Source: a bacterium MS4 (GTDB taxonomy: Bacteria; Bacillota; Clostridia; Oscillospirales; Acutalibacteraceae). Taken from it: DNA of 64,000 bases. This document shows, piece by piece, positions 18,010-25,914 of this stretch (its first letter is position 1; each line of letters starts with the position of its first letter). The notes beneath the pieces were generated by a model, which worked only from the letters and a program-made list of their open reading frames with translations, was not told the DNA's origin and made no database searches. A program made the position numbers and the translations under genes. The DNA lies in NCBI GenBank assembly GCA_000752215.1, contig CCFG01000008.1, forward strand, positions 327,091-391,090. Direction: 5' to 3'.

Positions 18010-19377
18010 ATGAATCAAGTTCTTCAGGCAACCTACGTTGCTTTCCGCGCTTTGATGGGCGCGGGCGCAGTTGTCATTCTACCGATTATTATCACCATTG
18101 TCGGCCTGATTGTCCGACTGAAATTTTCAAAGGCTTTGAAAGCTGGCCTGACGGTCGGCATCGGCTTCGCCGGTATCAATCTGGTAATCAACCTGTTGTC
18201 TACCAACCTGGGCCCGGCAGCCAAAGCAATGGTCCAGAATTTCGGAATCAAGCTGGATATTCTGGATGTCGGCTGGGGTGCCATCGCGGCGGTGACGTGG
18301 TCGTCGCCAATCATTCCGATCCTGATCGGCGTGATCTTTCTGACGAATATCTTGCTGTTGGTGCTGAAGGCATCCGATACTCTGGACGTTGATATCTGGA
18401 ATTACCACCACATGGCGATCGTCGGTGTCATGGTCTATTTTGTGACAAACAACCTGATTTACGCCTCGTTAGCCGCCCTGTTTATGGCGATCATAACCTT
18501 CAAGCTGTCGGACTGGTCTGCGCCGCTGGTTGAAAAGTATTTCGGACTGCCCAGCATTTCGCTTCCGACAATGTCTGCGTTGTCCTCTCTGCTGATTGCG
18601 GTCCCGATGAATTGGCTGCTGGACAAAATCCCCGGCGTCAACAAGATTAACTTTTCCATCAAGGATGCGCAGAAAAAATTCGGCATTTTCGGTGAACCGA
18701 TCATGCTGGGCTTTATCCTCGGTGCCGTTATCGGTTTGCTGGCGCGCTATCCCGTCGACAAGGTGCTGTCGCTGGCCGTTTACATGGCCGCGGTTCTGGT
18801 GCTGATCCCGAAGATGACCGCGCTGTTCGTGGAAGGCTTGATGCCGATTTCCGAAGCGGCGACCAAATTCACCCAGGAACGCTTCAAGGGCAGAAAGTTC
18901 CTGATTGGGCTTGACGCCGCCGTTATTGTCGGCGACCAGTCCGTCATCACCACCGCGCTGATCGTCACGCCTATCACCATCCTGATGGCTGCGGTCCTGC
19001 CCGGGAACAGGGTGCTGCCGTTCGCGGATCTCGCCGTCATCACGTTCCGCGTAGCGATGATTGTCGCATTGTGCAACGGGAATCTGTTCAAGAGCATCAT
19101 CATGGGCATTTTTACCACGGGCGCCATCCTGCTTGCCGGTACTGCCACCTCTCCGGTTCTGACCGCGCTTGCAAAATCCACGGGCCTCAATCTTGCGAAC
19201 GGATCGCAAATTTCCTGTTTTGCCGCGACCAGCCTGTCGGTAAGCTATCTTGTCTATGAAGTGTTCGTCTCCAACGTAATGATTACTCTGCCGATCCTGA
19301 TCGTGGTGCTTGCAGCCTGTTGGTACTACTTCGGGCATGTCAGGAAGTTAAAAGGAATTATGGAGGAAGCTTCATGA
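18010..19377 (+). CDS. PTS EIIC component, galactitol type, 455 aa
   Basis: This is the membrane channel of the PTS permease. It has about ten to twelve hydrophobic helices across its length, including an N-terminal FRALMGAGAVVILPIIITIVG helix region and GLDAAVIVGDQSVITTALIVTP near residue 300, the pattern of GatC proteins. ATG at 18010 follows GGAGG; an in-frame ATG ten codons earlier lacks a site. Its stop overlaps the dehydratase start (ATGA). The transported compound is not galactitol by context: the next gene is a galactonate-type dehydratase, so an aldonate is the likely substrate (inference). Confidence 0.88.
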   Translation: MNQVLQATYVAFRALMGAGAVVILPIIITIVGLIVRLKFSKALKAGLTVGIGFAGINLVINLLSTNLGPAAKAMVQNFGIKLDILDVGWGAIAAVTWSSPIIPILIGVIFLTNILLLVLKASDTLDVDIWNYHHMAIVGVMVYFVTNNLIYASLAALFMAIITFKLSDWSAPLVEKYFGLPSISLPTMSALSSLLIAVPMNWLLDKIPGVNKINFSIKDAQKKFGIFGEPIMLGFILGAVIGLLARYPVDKVLSLAVYMAAVLVLIPKMTALFVEGLMPISEAATKFTQERFKGRKFLIGLDAAVIVGDQSVITTALIVTPITILMAAVLPGNRVLPFADLAVITFRVAMIVALCNGNLFKSIIMGIFTTGAILLAGTATSPVLTALAKSTGLNLANGSQISCFAATSLSVSYLVYEVFVSNVMITLPILIVVLAACWYYFGHVRKLKGIMEEAS

Positions 19378-20519
19378 AAATCAGTGCGGTCAAAGTTTAT
19401 ACTGTTAAACCAAGATGGATCTTTATCAAAATTTCGACGGACGAGGGCATTGAAGGCTGGGGCGAAATGATCTCCGGTACCAAGACGAAGACCGTTGTTG
19501 CCGGAGCCTATGAAATCGGCAATACGCTGATCGGCCGCAACCCGTTCGCTATCGAAGGTATCTGGGAGGAACTGTACAAGTCGTTCTTCCGGGGCGGTCC
19601 GATCAATTCCACCATTGTGTCCGGCATCGAAATGGCTTTGTGGGACATCAAGGGCAAGGCGCTGAATGTGCCCGTTTATGAGCTTCTGGGCGGCGCGGCA
19701 AGGGATAAGATCAAGGTCTACTCTTGGATAGGAGGAGATCATCCGCATGACGTGGTAGCAAACGCGCAGGAGCGTATTGACGCCGGATTCGACTCGGTCA
19801 AGATGAATGCGACTTCGGAACTGCATTATATCGATTCCTTCAAAAAAATTCAGGAGGTTCTCGACCGCGTCGGTTCGCTGCGTGACAAATTCGGATATGA
19901 TCTCGGGATCGGCATCGATTTTCACGGTAGAGTCCACAAGCCAATGGCCAAGGTGCTTGCAAAAGAGCTGGAGCCCTACCGGTTGATGTTCCTGGAAGAG
20001 GTCGTGCTGCCGGAAAACGAAGAAGCCTTCCGGGAAGTGGCGCTGCATACCTCCACACCATTGGCAACCGGCGAGCGCCTGAATTCCCGTTGGGCATTCA
20101 AAAACCTGTTTCGCGAAGGCGTCATCGACATTGTGCAGCCGGATGTCGCGCTGGTCGGTGGAATTCTGGAAACGAAAAAGATCGCGGCGATGGCCGAAGG
20201 CTTTGACATGGCCGCCGCACCGCATGCGCCTTACGGCCCGATCGCACTGGCCGCGACTCTGCAGGTAGATGCCTGCACCCCGAACGTGTTCATCCAGGAG
20301 CAATCCCTCGGTATCCACTACAACCAGGATTATGATCTGCTTGACTTTGTGAAGAACAAGAAAATCTTTCAATACAGGGATGGATATGTCGGGCTGCCAA
20401 CGAAGCCGGGCCTTGGCATCGAGTTGGACGAAGAAAAAATTAAGAAGGTTTCCATGGACGAACTGGTCTGGACGAACCCGAAATGGAAGAACTACGACGG
20501 TACTTTCGCAGAGTGGTAA
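19374..20519 (+). CDS. dgoD: Galactonate dehydratase family enzyme (enolase superfamily), 381 aa
   Basis: This enzyme of the mandelate-racemase branch of the enolase superfamily dehydrates D-galactonate to 2-dehydro-3-deoxygalactonate in the Dgo pathway. Magnesium ligands and catalytic residues match DgoD: Asp182 and His184 in DFHGRVHKP, Glu208 in FLEEV, Glu234 in GERLNSRW and His284 in APHAPYGP. The end TNPKWKNYDGTFAEW also matches the family. The start ATG at 19374 has GAGGAAG upstream and overlaps the EIIC stop. With a PTS in the same operon, the true substrate may be a 6-phosphorylated galactonate, which would be unusual for DgoD; no 2-keto-3-deoxygalactonate kinase is encoded nearby. Confidence 0.88.
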   Translation: MKISAVKVYTVKPRWIFIKISTDEGIEGWGEMISGTKTKTVVAGAYEIGNTLIGRNPFAIEGIWEELYKSFFRGGPINSTIVSGIEMALWDIKGKALNVPVYELLGGAARDKIKVYSWIGGDHPHDVVANAQERIDAGFDSVKMNATSELHYIDSFKKIQEVLDRVGSLRDKFGYDLGIGIDFHGRVHKPMAKVLAKELEPYRLMFLEEVVLPENEEAFREVALHTSTPLATGERLNSRWAFKNLFREGVIDIVQPDVALVGGILETKKIAAMAEGFDMAAAPHAPYGPIALAATLQVDACTPNVFIQEQSLGIHYNQDYDLLDFVKNKKIFQYRDGYVGLPTKPGLGIELDEEKIKKVSMDELVWTNPKWKNYDGTFAEW

Positions 20520-20554
20520 CCGTACTTCTCGTGTCAATATTTTGAAAGGAGCGC

Positions 20555-20590
20555 ATGATCGGCATGTGTCCCATCTTTTCGGTCATGTAA
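20555..20590 (+). CDS. Possible 11-residue leader peptide ahead of the HPr gene
   Basis: An ATG at 20555 with a strong AAAGGAG seven bases before it opens an 11-codon frame (MIGMCPIFSVM) ending TAA at 20588-20590. The HPr start at 20597 has no ribosome binding site of its own, so translation may be coupled through this short frame. No homology can be claimed. Confidence 0.4.
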   Translation: MIGMCPIFSVM

Positions 20591-20596
20591 CATACC

Positions 20597-20854
20597 ATGA
20601 AGGAATTCACCTATAAAGTCACGGATCCCGAAGGATTCCATGCCCGCCCGGCGGGCCAGCTTGTCAAATTTGCGCAGAGCCTCAATTCCGACGTAACCGT
20701 TTCGCTGGATGGCAGAAAGGCTGACGCGAGGAAAATTTTTGCAATCATGGGCCTGTGCGTCAAACAGGACAACGTTATCACCATATCGGTATCCGGTGGC
20801 AGCGAGGAGGCAAACGCCGCTTCCCTGAAGGTTTTTCTAGAGAAAAGCGTCTAG
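20597..20854 (+). CDS. HPr-family phosphocarrier paralog with Lys46, 85 aa
   Basis: This protein carries phosphate from enzyme I to the EIIA domains of the operon. His15 in GFHARPAGQLV is the PEP-dependent site. The regulatory serine that HPr kinase phosphorylates in Gram-positive HPr (position 46, KSIMG) is replaced by lysine in ARKIFAIMG. This suggests a pathway-dedicated carrier that is not inactivated by seryl phosphorylation and is unlikely to act as a normal CcpA co-repressor. The gene closes the operon. Its start lacks a Shine-Dalgarno sequence; a tiny upstream frame may supply ribosomes. The fold call is firm; the regulatory consequence is inference. Confidence 0.88.
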   Translation: MKEFTYKVTDPEGFHARPAGQLVKFAQSLNSDVTVSLDGRKADARKIFAIMGLCVKQDNVITISVSGGSEEANAASLKVFLEKSV

Positions 20855-21059
20855 GCTGTCAACACTGGAATTTGTGGAGCGGAAAATGCTGACGGGATAT
20901 TGTTTTCTATAGCCACACTAACGCCGGTGGCCCGGCCGAACACCGACTCTGAGGTAATCTTTATCATCGGCAGGTCTGCCCGCAGATCTTTAATTTATGG
21001 ATCAATTAGAAAATGAACATACAATAACACATTGCATAAGGCGACGGCCTTAAAAGAGC

Positions 21060-21107
21060 AAAAACGTCTTAAAGTGGCTTCCGACAGCCCATTTAAGACG
21101 TTTTTTG
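21060..21107 (+). terminator. Intrinsic terminator of the PTS operon
   Basis: Stem AAAACGTCTTAAA / TTTAAGACGTTTT (13 bp) around a loop that itself pairs GGCT/AGCC, ending in a T-run. Confidence 0.85.
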
Positions 21108-21234
21108 CTTAGGCTGTTTAACGTGTCTTCGACAAAGCGATCCTTTACCTTATTGGATGCAGAAATGCCGCTAAGATTTATTAAAAAAGCCGATACCCTT
21201 TTTCGTTATCTTTTATCTTTCTAAGGTAAAATTG

Positions 21235-21243
21235 TGATATACT
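21235..21243 (+). promoter_or_regulatory. Possible extended -10 promoter of pucR
   Basis: TG-a-TATACT fits an extended -10 element about 100 bp upstream of the PucR gene; the -35 region is weak. Confidence 0.4.
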
Positions 21244-21345
21244 AATTTATTATGTCCAAGCCTTAGCGGAATGAAAATCTGCCGATTGCCGGGAATGGTT
21301 AAGGTGAGAAGCTCCTCCGCTCTTCATGGTTAAAGGAGGCGCATT

Positions 21346-22506
21346 ATGGCGGTTTTACTGGGGAAATTATATTCCGAAATCGGCCCGAAGTATCAGCTGA
21401 AACTGATCGCGGGAAAAGAAGGAATCTTTAATTTAGTGGATTGGGTCCAGATTGTTGAAAACAGCAACCTGATTCCTTTCCAGAGACAAAATGAGCTGGT
21501 AATTTCAACCGGTGTTGCAAACCATGACGAAGAAGGTTTGATATCTTTTTGCAAACAGCTATATGACAGGAACATAAGCGGGCTGATTATTAATATTGGA
21601 CCTTATATAAAAAATATATCTCCCAGAATCATTCAATACTGCAATAAAGTAGGGTTCCCGCTTTTCGTCTTACCATGGGAAGTCCGTCTTGTTGATATCA
21701 TGCATGATATGGGCCGCTCCATTTTGAAGAGAGAGCAGATTGAAGACAACCTATCCGAAGCAGTTCAGAATGCTATTTTTTCACCGAAGGAACAGGATGT
21801 ATACAAAAAAATACTGGCCAGAAACGGCTTTGGCGAGGAAACCAGATATTGTCTGATCGCTTTGGCCCTGCAGGCCGGCATGAAAGAGAAAATAGAATAT
21901 TATATCAATCTGGTAACCGGTAAGCTCATCGAGAATTTAAATAGGGTCAATACTTCCTTTATCCTTTTTACAAGGGATAAACATATCTATATGGTCTCTG
22001 CAAATTATAGTGAGGGAGAAATTGACTTAATCAAACAGAGCCTTCAGAAGCTTCAAAAGACGTATTCGAAACAATTTCAGCTGAATGCGGTTTTTTCCCC
22101 GAGAAATTTACCCGTTGAATCTCTGAGCGATTACTATAAACGGCTGAACGCAATGCTGAAGCTGGCCGTCGGCAAGAATCGGGAAATGACGGAATATGAC
22201 GAGGAAATTATTTACAAACTGATTCTGGCAGTCGGTTCACAGAATGAAATCAAAGACTTTCACAAAAATACCTATGGCCGGCTTGCCGAATATGACAAAG
22301 CGAACCATACAAATTGCTGCGAACTGTTAAAGCAGTATTTTAAAATGAACGGAAGTATTCAGAAACTGGCCGACTTAAACTTTGTCCATAGAAACACAAT
22401 TAATTACCAATTGAGAAAAATTGAAAAAATATGTAATATAAATTTGGAAAACTGGGAGGATAGGCTAAAAATTCATCTGAGTATTTTTATGGATGATCTT
22501 TTATAA
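21346..22506 (+). CDS. PucR-family transcriptional regulator, 386 aa
   Basis: This regulator has an N-terminal PucR ligand/regulatory domain (about 1-125, with VQIVENSNLIPFQRQNELVI), a middle GGDEF-like linker domain and a C-terminal PucR helix-turn-helix (about 325-380, with HRNTINYQLRKIE). AAAGGAGG lies eight bases before ATG at 21346. PucR proteins typically activate genes for degradation of nitrogen compounds such as purines or GABA. It precedes the ABC importer and GABA-type catabolic genes at 23006-32739 in the same direction and very probably controls them. The palindrome at 22508-22523, just after its stop codon, is a candidate binding site. Confidence 0.85.
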   Translation: MAVLLGKLYSEIGPKYQLKLIAGKEGIFNLVDWVQIVENSNLIPFQRQNELVISTGVANHDEEGLISFCKQLYDRNISGLIINIGPYIKNISPRIIQYCNKVGFPLFVLPWEVRLVDIMHDMGRSILKREQIEDNLSEAVQNAIFSPKEQDVYKKILARNGFGEETRYCLIALALQAGMKEKIEYYINLVTGKLIENLNRVNTSFILFTRDKHIYMVSANYSEGEIDLIKQSLQKLQKTYSKQFQLNAVFSPRNLPVESLSDYYKRLNAMLKLAVGKNREMTEYDEEIIYKLILAVGSQNEIKDFHKNTYGRLAEYDKANHTNCCELLKQYFKMNGSIQKLADLNFVHRNTINYQLRKIEKICNINLENWEDRLKIHLSIFMDDLL

Positions 22507-22507
22507 A

Positions 22508-22523
22508 TTGTGCATGTGCACAA
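22508..22523. promoter_or_regulatory. Palindrome TTGTGCATGTGCACAA, candidate PucR operator
   Basis: Two 7 bp arms around a 2 bp centre, 21 bp upstream of a consensus -35 box. This position suits an activator or regulator of the promoter at 22545-22573. Confidence 0.5.
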
Positions 22524-22544
22524 AATAATTCGCAATCGTGTTCG

Positions 22545-22573
22545 TTGACAATCCGCATATGATCTGCTATAAT
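22545..22573 (+). promoter_or_regulatory. Consensus sigma-A promoter between pucR and livK
   Basis: TTGACA, 17 bp spacer, TATAAT: a perfect consensus. The first gene is 430 bp downstream and two terminators intervene. Confidence 0.85.
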
Positions 22574-22613
22574 CGTCCTAACATAAGACACATACACTAA
22601 ATTTTACAAATTG

Positions 22614-22660
22614 AGGGCAAAGAAGCTATTCCTTAACGGGAGTTTCCTTGCCCTTTTTTT
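22614..22660 (+). terminator. Terminator or attenuator about 35 nt after the promoter start site
   Basis: AGGGCAA-a-GAA pairs with TTC-c-TTGCCCT and is followed by seven T. It would end a transcript of about 80 nt from the 22545-22573 promoter, either as attenuator of the liv operon or as the end of a small RNA. Confidence 0.6.
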
Positions 22661-22701
22661 ATTCATTAAAGTCTGCATATTTATTCAATTCAGAAAGAAT
22701 C

Positions 22702-22803
22702 TACAGCAATTCCATTTCAGTTTGCAAGACAAAACGCCTTCCTCCCCCGCCGAAGGCGGGGGAGGAACACAAACTTGTTGCAGAATCAACTGGAAATTCT
22801 GTA
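22702..22803. repeat. 102 bp near-palindromic dispersed repeat, copy A
   Basis: Ends TACAGCAATTCCA and TGGAAATTCTGTA form 13 bp imperfect terminal inverted repeats. The centre is a perfect 13 bp stem TTCCTCCCCCGCC / GGCGGGGGAGGAA with a GAA loop. Copy B, equal in length with no gaps in my alignment, lies at 41371-41472. Confidence 0.8.
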
Positions 22804-22854
22804 AGCAACAGAAAACAGAAATTATAATATTGGGAACTGTCGAGCACGGTTAAA

Positions 22855-22898
22855 AGCAAAGGGGCTTTATTCATCGGATAAAGCCCCTTTGCTTTTTT
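22855..22898 (+). terminator. Strong intrinsic terminator upstream of livK
   Basis: Perfect 16 bp stem AGCAAAGGGGCTTTAT / ATAAAGCCCCTTTGCT, 7 nt loop, then a T-run. livK therefore needs its own promoter in 22899-23000 or an antitermination event. Confidence 0.85.
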
Positions 22899-23005
22899 GA
22901 TTTTTCTGTCAGCACATTTTTAGCTTGAAATAGAAGCAGAGAATTCTTTGCTTTTATCATACACAGAACTTCAAAAACTCAACCATCTCTAAGGGGGAAA
23001 GAACA

Positions 23006-24256
23006 GTGAAAAGAAAACTCATATCTATTTTGTTGGCAGTAACACTGTCCGTAAGCTTAGGTGCGTGCGGTCAAACAAATGGTACGACTTCCTCGTCGGC
23101 GAACAATGCGGCCGGCAGCGGTTCAAGCGGTGATACGATTAAAATTGGCGTATCCGGCCCTACGTCGGGAACAAGTGCCGAATCAGGCGTTGCAATTAAT
23201 ACCGGCATTCAGATGGCGATTGATGACGTGAATAAAGCGGGCGGCATTCAGGTTGACGGTGCCAAGAAGCAGGTGAAAGCGATTTTCTACGACAGCCAGA
23301 CGAATACAGCGACGGGACTTTCCAACTGTCAGAAACTGGTTTCCGTGGATAATGTCGATTTTCTGTGGGCCGATACGATCAACAGCTCCGTAGGCATTGC
23401 GGCGATGGAAGTCGCCAAAACCACCGATATCTGTGTTGCGACTCTGGAATGCGTAAGTACCGAAATCTCAAAAAAATATGTTTCCGATCCGAACAGCTAC
23501 AAAAATTTCTTCAAATTTGAGTTTAACAGCGAAGCGTATGGCAACGCGATCGCAAATTCGATCATAGACATGGCCAAATCCGGAAAACTGAATGCCGGCG
23601 ATAAAAAGGTGGCCTTGCTTGGAGAAGATTCCGATTACGGACGGTCCAATCTGGGCGCCTGCAAAGAATTGCTGACACAGGCGGGCTATACGATCGACTC
23701 TGAAGATTATGTGCCCATGGATACAACTGATTTTTACTCGGTGTTGAGCAATATTAAAAATAAGAAAAGCGATCTTTTGGTCTCCTGCTTTACTTCCACC
23801 GCCGCAGGGGCCGCGCTTGTAAAGCAATATCAGGAAAACGGCATCGAGTCTACTCACTTCGCGATTTATTATCCGTCTCAGAAGGAATTTGTCAGTCAGG
23901 TCGGTGACCTGGCGAACGGTTTGTATTGGACTCCGTTTTTGATCAATGAAGAAGATAAAGGCATTCAGGAATTTGCGGAAAAACTTAAGGCGCACAACGG
24001 AGACAAGGTGAATCTCGACAATATTCAGGGCTACGATATGATGATGAAAGTGCTGAAGGCAATGGAAAAGGCCGGAACCACAAAAGGGGAGCAATTATCG
24101 CAGGCATTGCTGAGCCTTGATTATAAAGGATACTCGGGAACCTACTCGTTCGATCCTGAGACCCACACGGGCAAAGACGGCGCGGACTTCATTCCGATCA
24201 AAATCTGCAAGATCGAAAGCGGAAGCAATAAAGTCGTGTGGCCCTCACAGGGATAA
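23006..24256 (+). CDS. livK: ABC transporter substrate-binding lipoprotein, branched-chain amino acid (LivK) type
   Basis: This is a membrane-anchored extracellular receptor for a small amino compound. A signal sequence ends in the lipobox LGAC with Cys21, followed by a Ser/Asn/Gly linker and a type I periplasmic-binding fold opening IKIGVSGPTSGTSAESG. The start is GTG at 23006 with AAGGGGGAAAG upstream. It is the first gene of livKGFHM and is followed by a hairpin that may keep this message more abundant. The ligand is not shown by the sequence; downstream GABA-type enzymes suggest GABA or a related omega-amino acid rather than leucine. Confidence 0.88.
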   Translation: MKRKLISILLAVTLSVSLGACGQTNGTTSSSANNAAGSGSSGDTIKIGVSGPTSGTSAESGVAINTGIQMAIDDVNKAGGIQVDGAKKQVKAIFYDSQTNTATGLSNCQKLVSVDNVDFLWADTINSSVGIAAMEVAKTTDICVATLECVSTEISKKYVSDPNSYKNFFKFEFNSEAYGNAIANSIIDMAKSGKLNAGDKKVALLGEDSDYGRSNLGACKELLTQAGYTIDSEDYVPMDTTDFYSVLSNIKNKKSDLLVSCFTSTAAGAALVKQYQENGIESTHFAIYYPSQKEFVSQVGDLANGLYWTPFLINEEDKGIQEFAEKLKAHNGDKVNLDNIQGYDMMMKVLKAMEKAGTTKGEQLSQALLSLDYKGYSGTYSFDPETHTGKDGADFIPIKICKIESGSNKVVWPSQG

Positions 24257-24292
24257 TTTATTAATAGAATATTTTGACCCGGCGCTGCTTGA

Positions 24293-24326
24293 AAAGAGCA
24301 TGTTTTCCAAGGAAGATATGCTCTTT
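24293..24326 (+). other. Intercistronic hairpin livK-livG
   Basis: AAAGAGCAT / ATGCTCTTT with an inner TTCC/GGAA stem and no T-run. A hairpin after the binding-protein gene often protects that part of the message. Confidence 0.5.
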
Positions 24327-24447
24327 CGGCGGCGGAAGGGCTTGACAGCAAACTTGTTCAGCCTGTATGGGAACTTGTGTGATGCGGCTTTAAAGTGTTG
24401 TGGGACGGCGCCCAATGCTGACACATGATATGGGAAGAGAGGACAAA

Positions 24448-25203
24448 ATGGCAGAAAATATGATATTAAGCGTTCGCAATATAACAATGAAATTTGACAG
24501 TTTTATGGCCCTCAATGACATTTCATTTGATTTGGAGAAAGGCAGTATCTTAGGAATTATCGGGCCGAACGGCGCGGGAAAAACGACGCTGTTCAACACC
24601 ATCACGGGATATTACCAGACTTATTCCGGAAAGATTCTTTTCGATGGAACATCGGTGCGGGGCATGCGCCCGGACAAACGGTGTTGCATGGGGATTGCCA
24701 GAACTTTCCAGATTACAAAGCCGTTCGAAAATATTTCCATTCTTGGAAACGTCATGGTGGGCGCTTATTATGGCAAAAGCCTGAAAAAGAAAAACTCTAT
24801 CAAGGACTGTGAAAAAGAAGCTTATGATCTGATAGAAAAGGTCGGGCTTTCGGATAAAATCAATGATCCGGCCGGCAGCCTCAACGTATCCCAGAGAAAA
24901 AAGCTGGAGCTGGCCAGGGCGTTAAGCACGGAGCCCGAGCTGCTGCTGCTGGATGAAGTCGTCGGCGGATTGAATCCGACGGAGGTCGTCGATATGATGG
25001 AGATCATCAAAAGCATCAATCGATCCGGAGTCAGCATTTTGATGATCGAGCATGTTATGAAAGCGGTCATGGGCGTTTCCCACAGGATTCTGGTCCTGAA
25101 CCACGGAGAAAAGCTCGCGGAAGGCGAACCGGCGGAGATCATAAAAAATCCCGATGTGATCAGCGCTTATCTGGGGAATAAGAGGGAGGTCAAGCATGCT
25201 TAA
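24448..25203 (+). CDS. livG: Branched-chain-type ABC importer ATPase LivG
   Basis: This is the first of two nucleotide-binding subunits that power the importer. Walker A GPNGAGKT, an atypical signature LNVSQRKK and Walker B ELLLLDEVVGGLNP are visible, as is the C-terminal YLG ending of the family. ATG at 24448 follows AGAGAGGACAAA; an in-frame ATG 16 codons earlier lacks a site. The 3' end overlaps livF by 8 nt, so translation is coupled. A decayed copy of a related gene lies at 62252-62600. Confidence 0.9.
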   Translation: MAENMILSVRNITMKFDSFMALNDISFDLEKGSILGIIGPNGAGKTTLFNTITGYYQTYSGKILFDGTSVRGMRPDKRCCMGIARTFQITKPFENISILGNVMVGAYYGKSLKKKNSIKDCEKEAYDLIEKVGLSDKINDPAGSLNVSQRKKLELARALSTEPELLLLDEVVGGLNPTEVVDMMEIIKSINRSGVSILMIEHVMKAVMGVSHRILVLNHGEKLAEGEPAEIIKNPDVISAYLGNKREVKHA

Positions 25204-25903
25204 GATCGACCGTTTAAACGCTTTTTACGACGATGTACAGGTGTTGTACGATATCAGTCTGGAAGTGCGGGATGGCGAAATCGTCACCATTTTGGGCTCT
25301 AACGGGGCAGGCAAAACGACATTGATGAAAACAATCTGCGGCGTCATCAAAAATCGCTCCGGAAGCATCGAGCTGAACGGCGAGAATATCATGGCGGTTC
25401 CGGCCTACCGGCTTGTTTCCAAAGGAATCGCGCTGATACCGGAAGGCAGGCATCTTTTCCCGGAGCTGACCGTAAAGGAAAACATACTGCTCGGGGCGTA
25501 CACAAAGAAGGGAAAAGTTGCCGAAAGCGAATCCTTCACGCAGATTATGGATATGTTTCCGCGGCTGAAAGAGCGTTTGAATCAGCTCGCGGGCACCATG
25601 TCGGGCGGGGAACAGCAAATGTGCGCCATTGCGAGAGCGCTGATTTCCGACCCGAAATTTCTTATGCTGGATGAGCCGTCCTTAGGTTTGGCCCCCAATA
25701 TTGTCGACCTTGTTTTCGACATCATCGGTAAAATCAATAAGGAAAAAAACATCACAGTTCTTATCGTGGAACAAAATGCCAATATGGCTCTGCAGTCGGC
25801 CGATCGGGCATATGTTATGGAAACCGGCGAAATCAAAATGTCGGGGAACGCCCATGAGATGCTGGAGTCCCCCGAAATACAGAAACTGTATCTCGGGCTG
25901 TAA
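25196..25903 (+). CDS. livF: Branched-chain-type ABC importer ATPase LivF
   Basis: This is the second ATPase of the importer, 235 aa. It shows Walker A GSNGAGKT, signature MSGGEQQM and Walker B FLMLDEPSLGLAP, with the short C-terminus typical of LivF (LYLGL). It overlaps livG and precedes livH by 11 nt. It works as a heterodimer with LivG under the LivHM permease. Confidence 0.92.
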   Translation: MLKIDRLNAFYDDVQVLYDISLEVRDGEIVTILGSNGAGKTTLMKTICGVIKNRSGSIELNGENIMAVPAYRLVSKGIALIPEGRHLFPELTVKENILLGAYTKKGKVAESESFTQIMDMFPRLKERLNQLAGTMSGGEQQMCAIARALISDPKFLMLDEPSLGLAPNIVDLVFDIIGKINKEKNITVLIVEQNANMALQSADRAYVMETGEIKMSGNAHEMLESPEIQKLYLGL

Positions 25904-25914
25904 GGGGTGACATT

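Larger units (their letters stand above)
20855..21345. other. Intergenic region between the PTS operon and pucR
   Basis: About 490 bp without a credible gene. It holds a GC-rich stretch near 20925-20990 with small hairpins, a strong terminator at 21060-21107 and an extended -10 promoter candidate at 21235-21243. No known riboswitch class is recognised. Confidence 0.5.

Noticed and set aside
19326-20537. 403-residue antisense frame opposite the galactonate dehydratase
   Set aside because: Shadow frame of a well-conserved gene, with unnatural His/Arg/Phe-rich composition. The same applies to the long antisense frames at 15349-16155, 16440-17039, 16987-17886, 18469-19338, 34334-35140, 41585-42586 and 51789-52760.
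20855-21059. Riboswitch in the GC-rich stretch after the HPr gene
   Set aside because: Several small hairpins can be drawn, but none matches a known class, and the stretch lies upstream of a terminator at the 3' end of an operon.
22611-22853. 80-residue open frame upstream of livK
   Set aside because: It runs through a terminator and the 102 bp repeat, has no ribosome site and no recognisable protein content.
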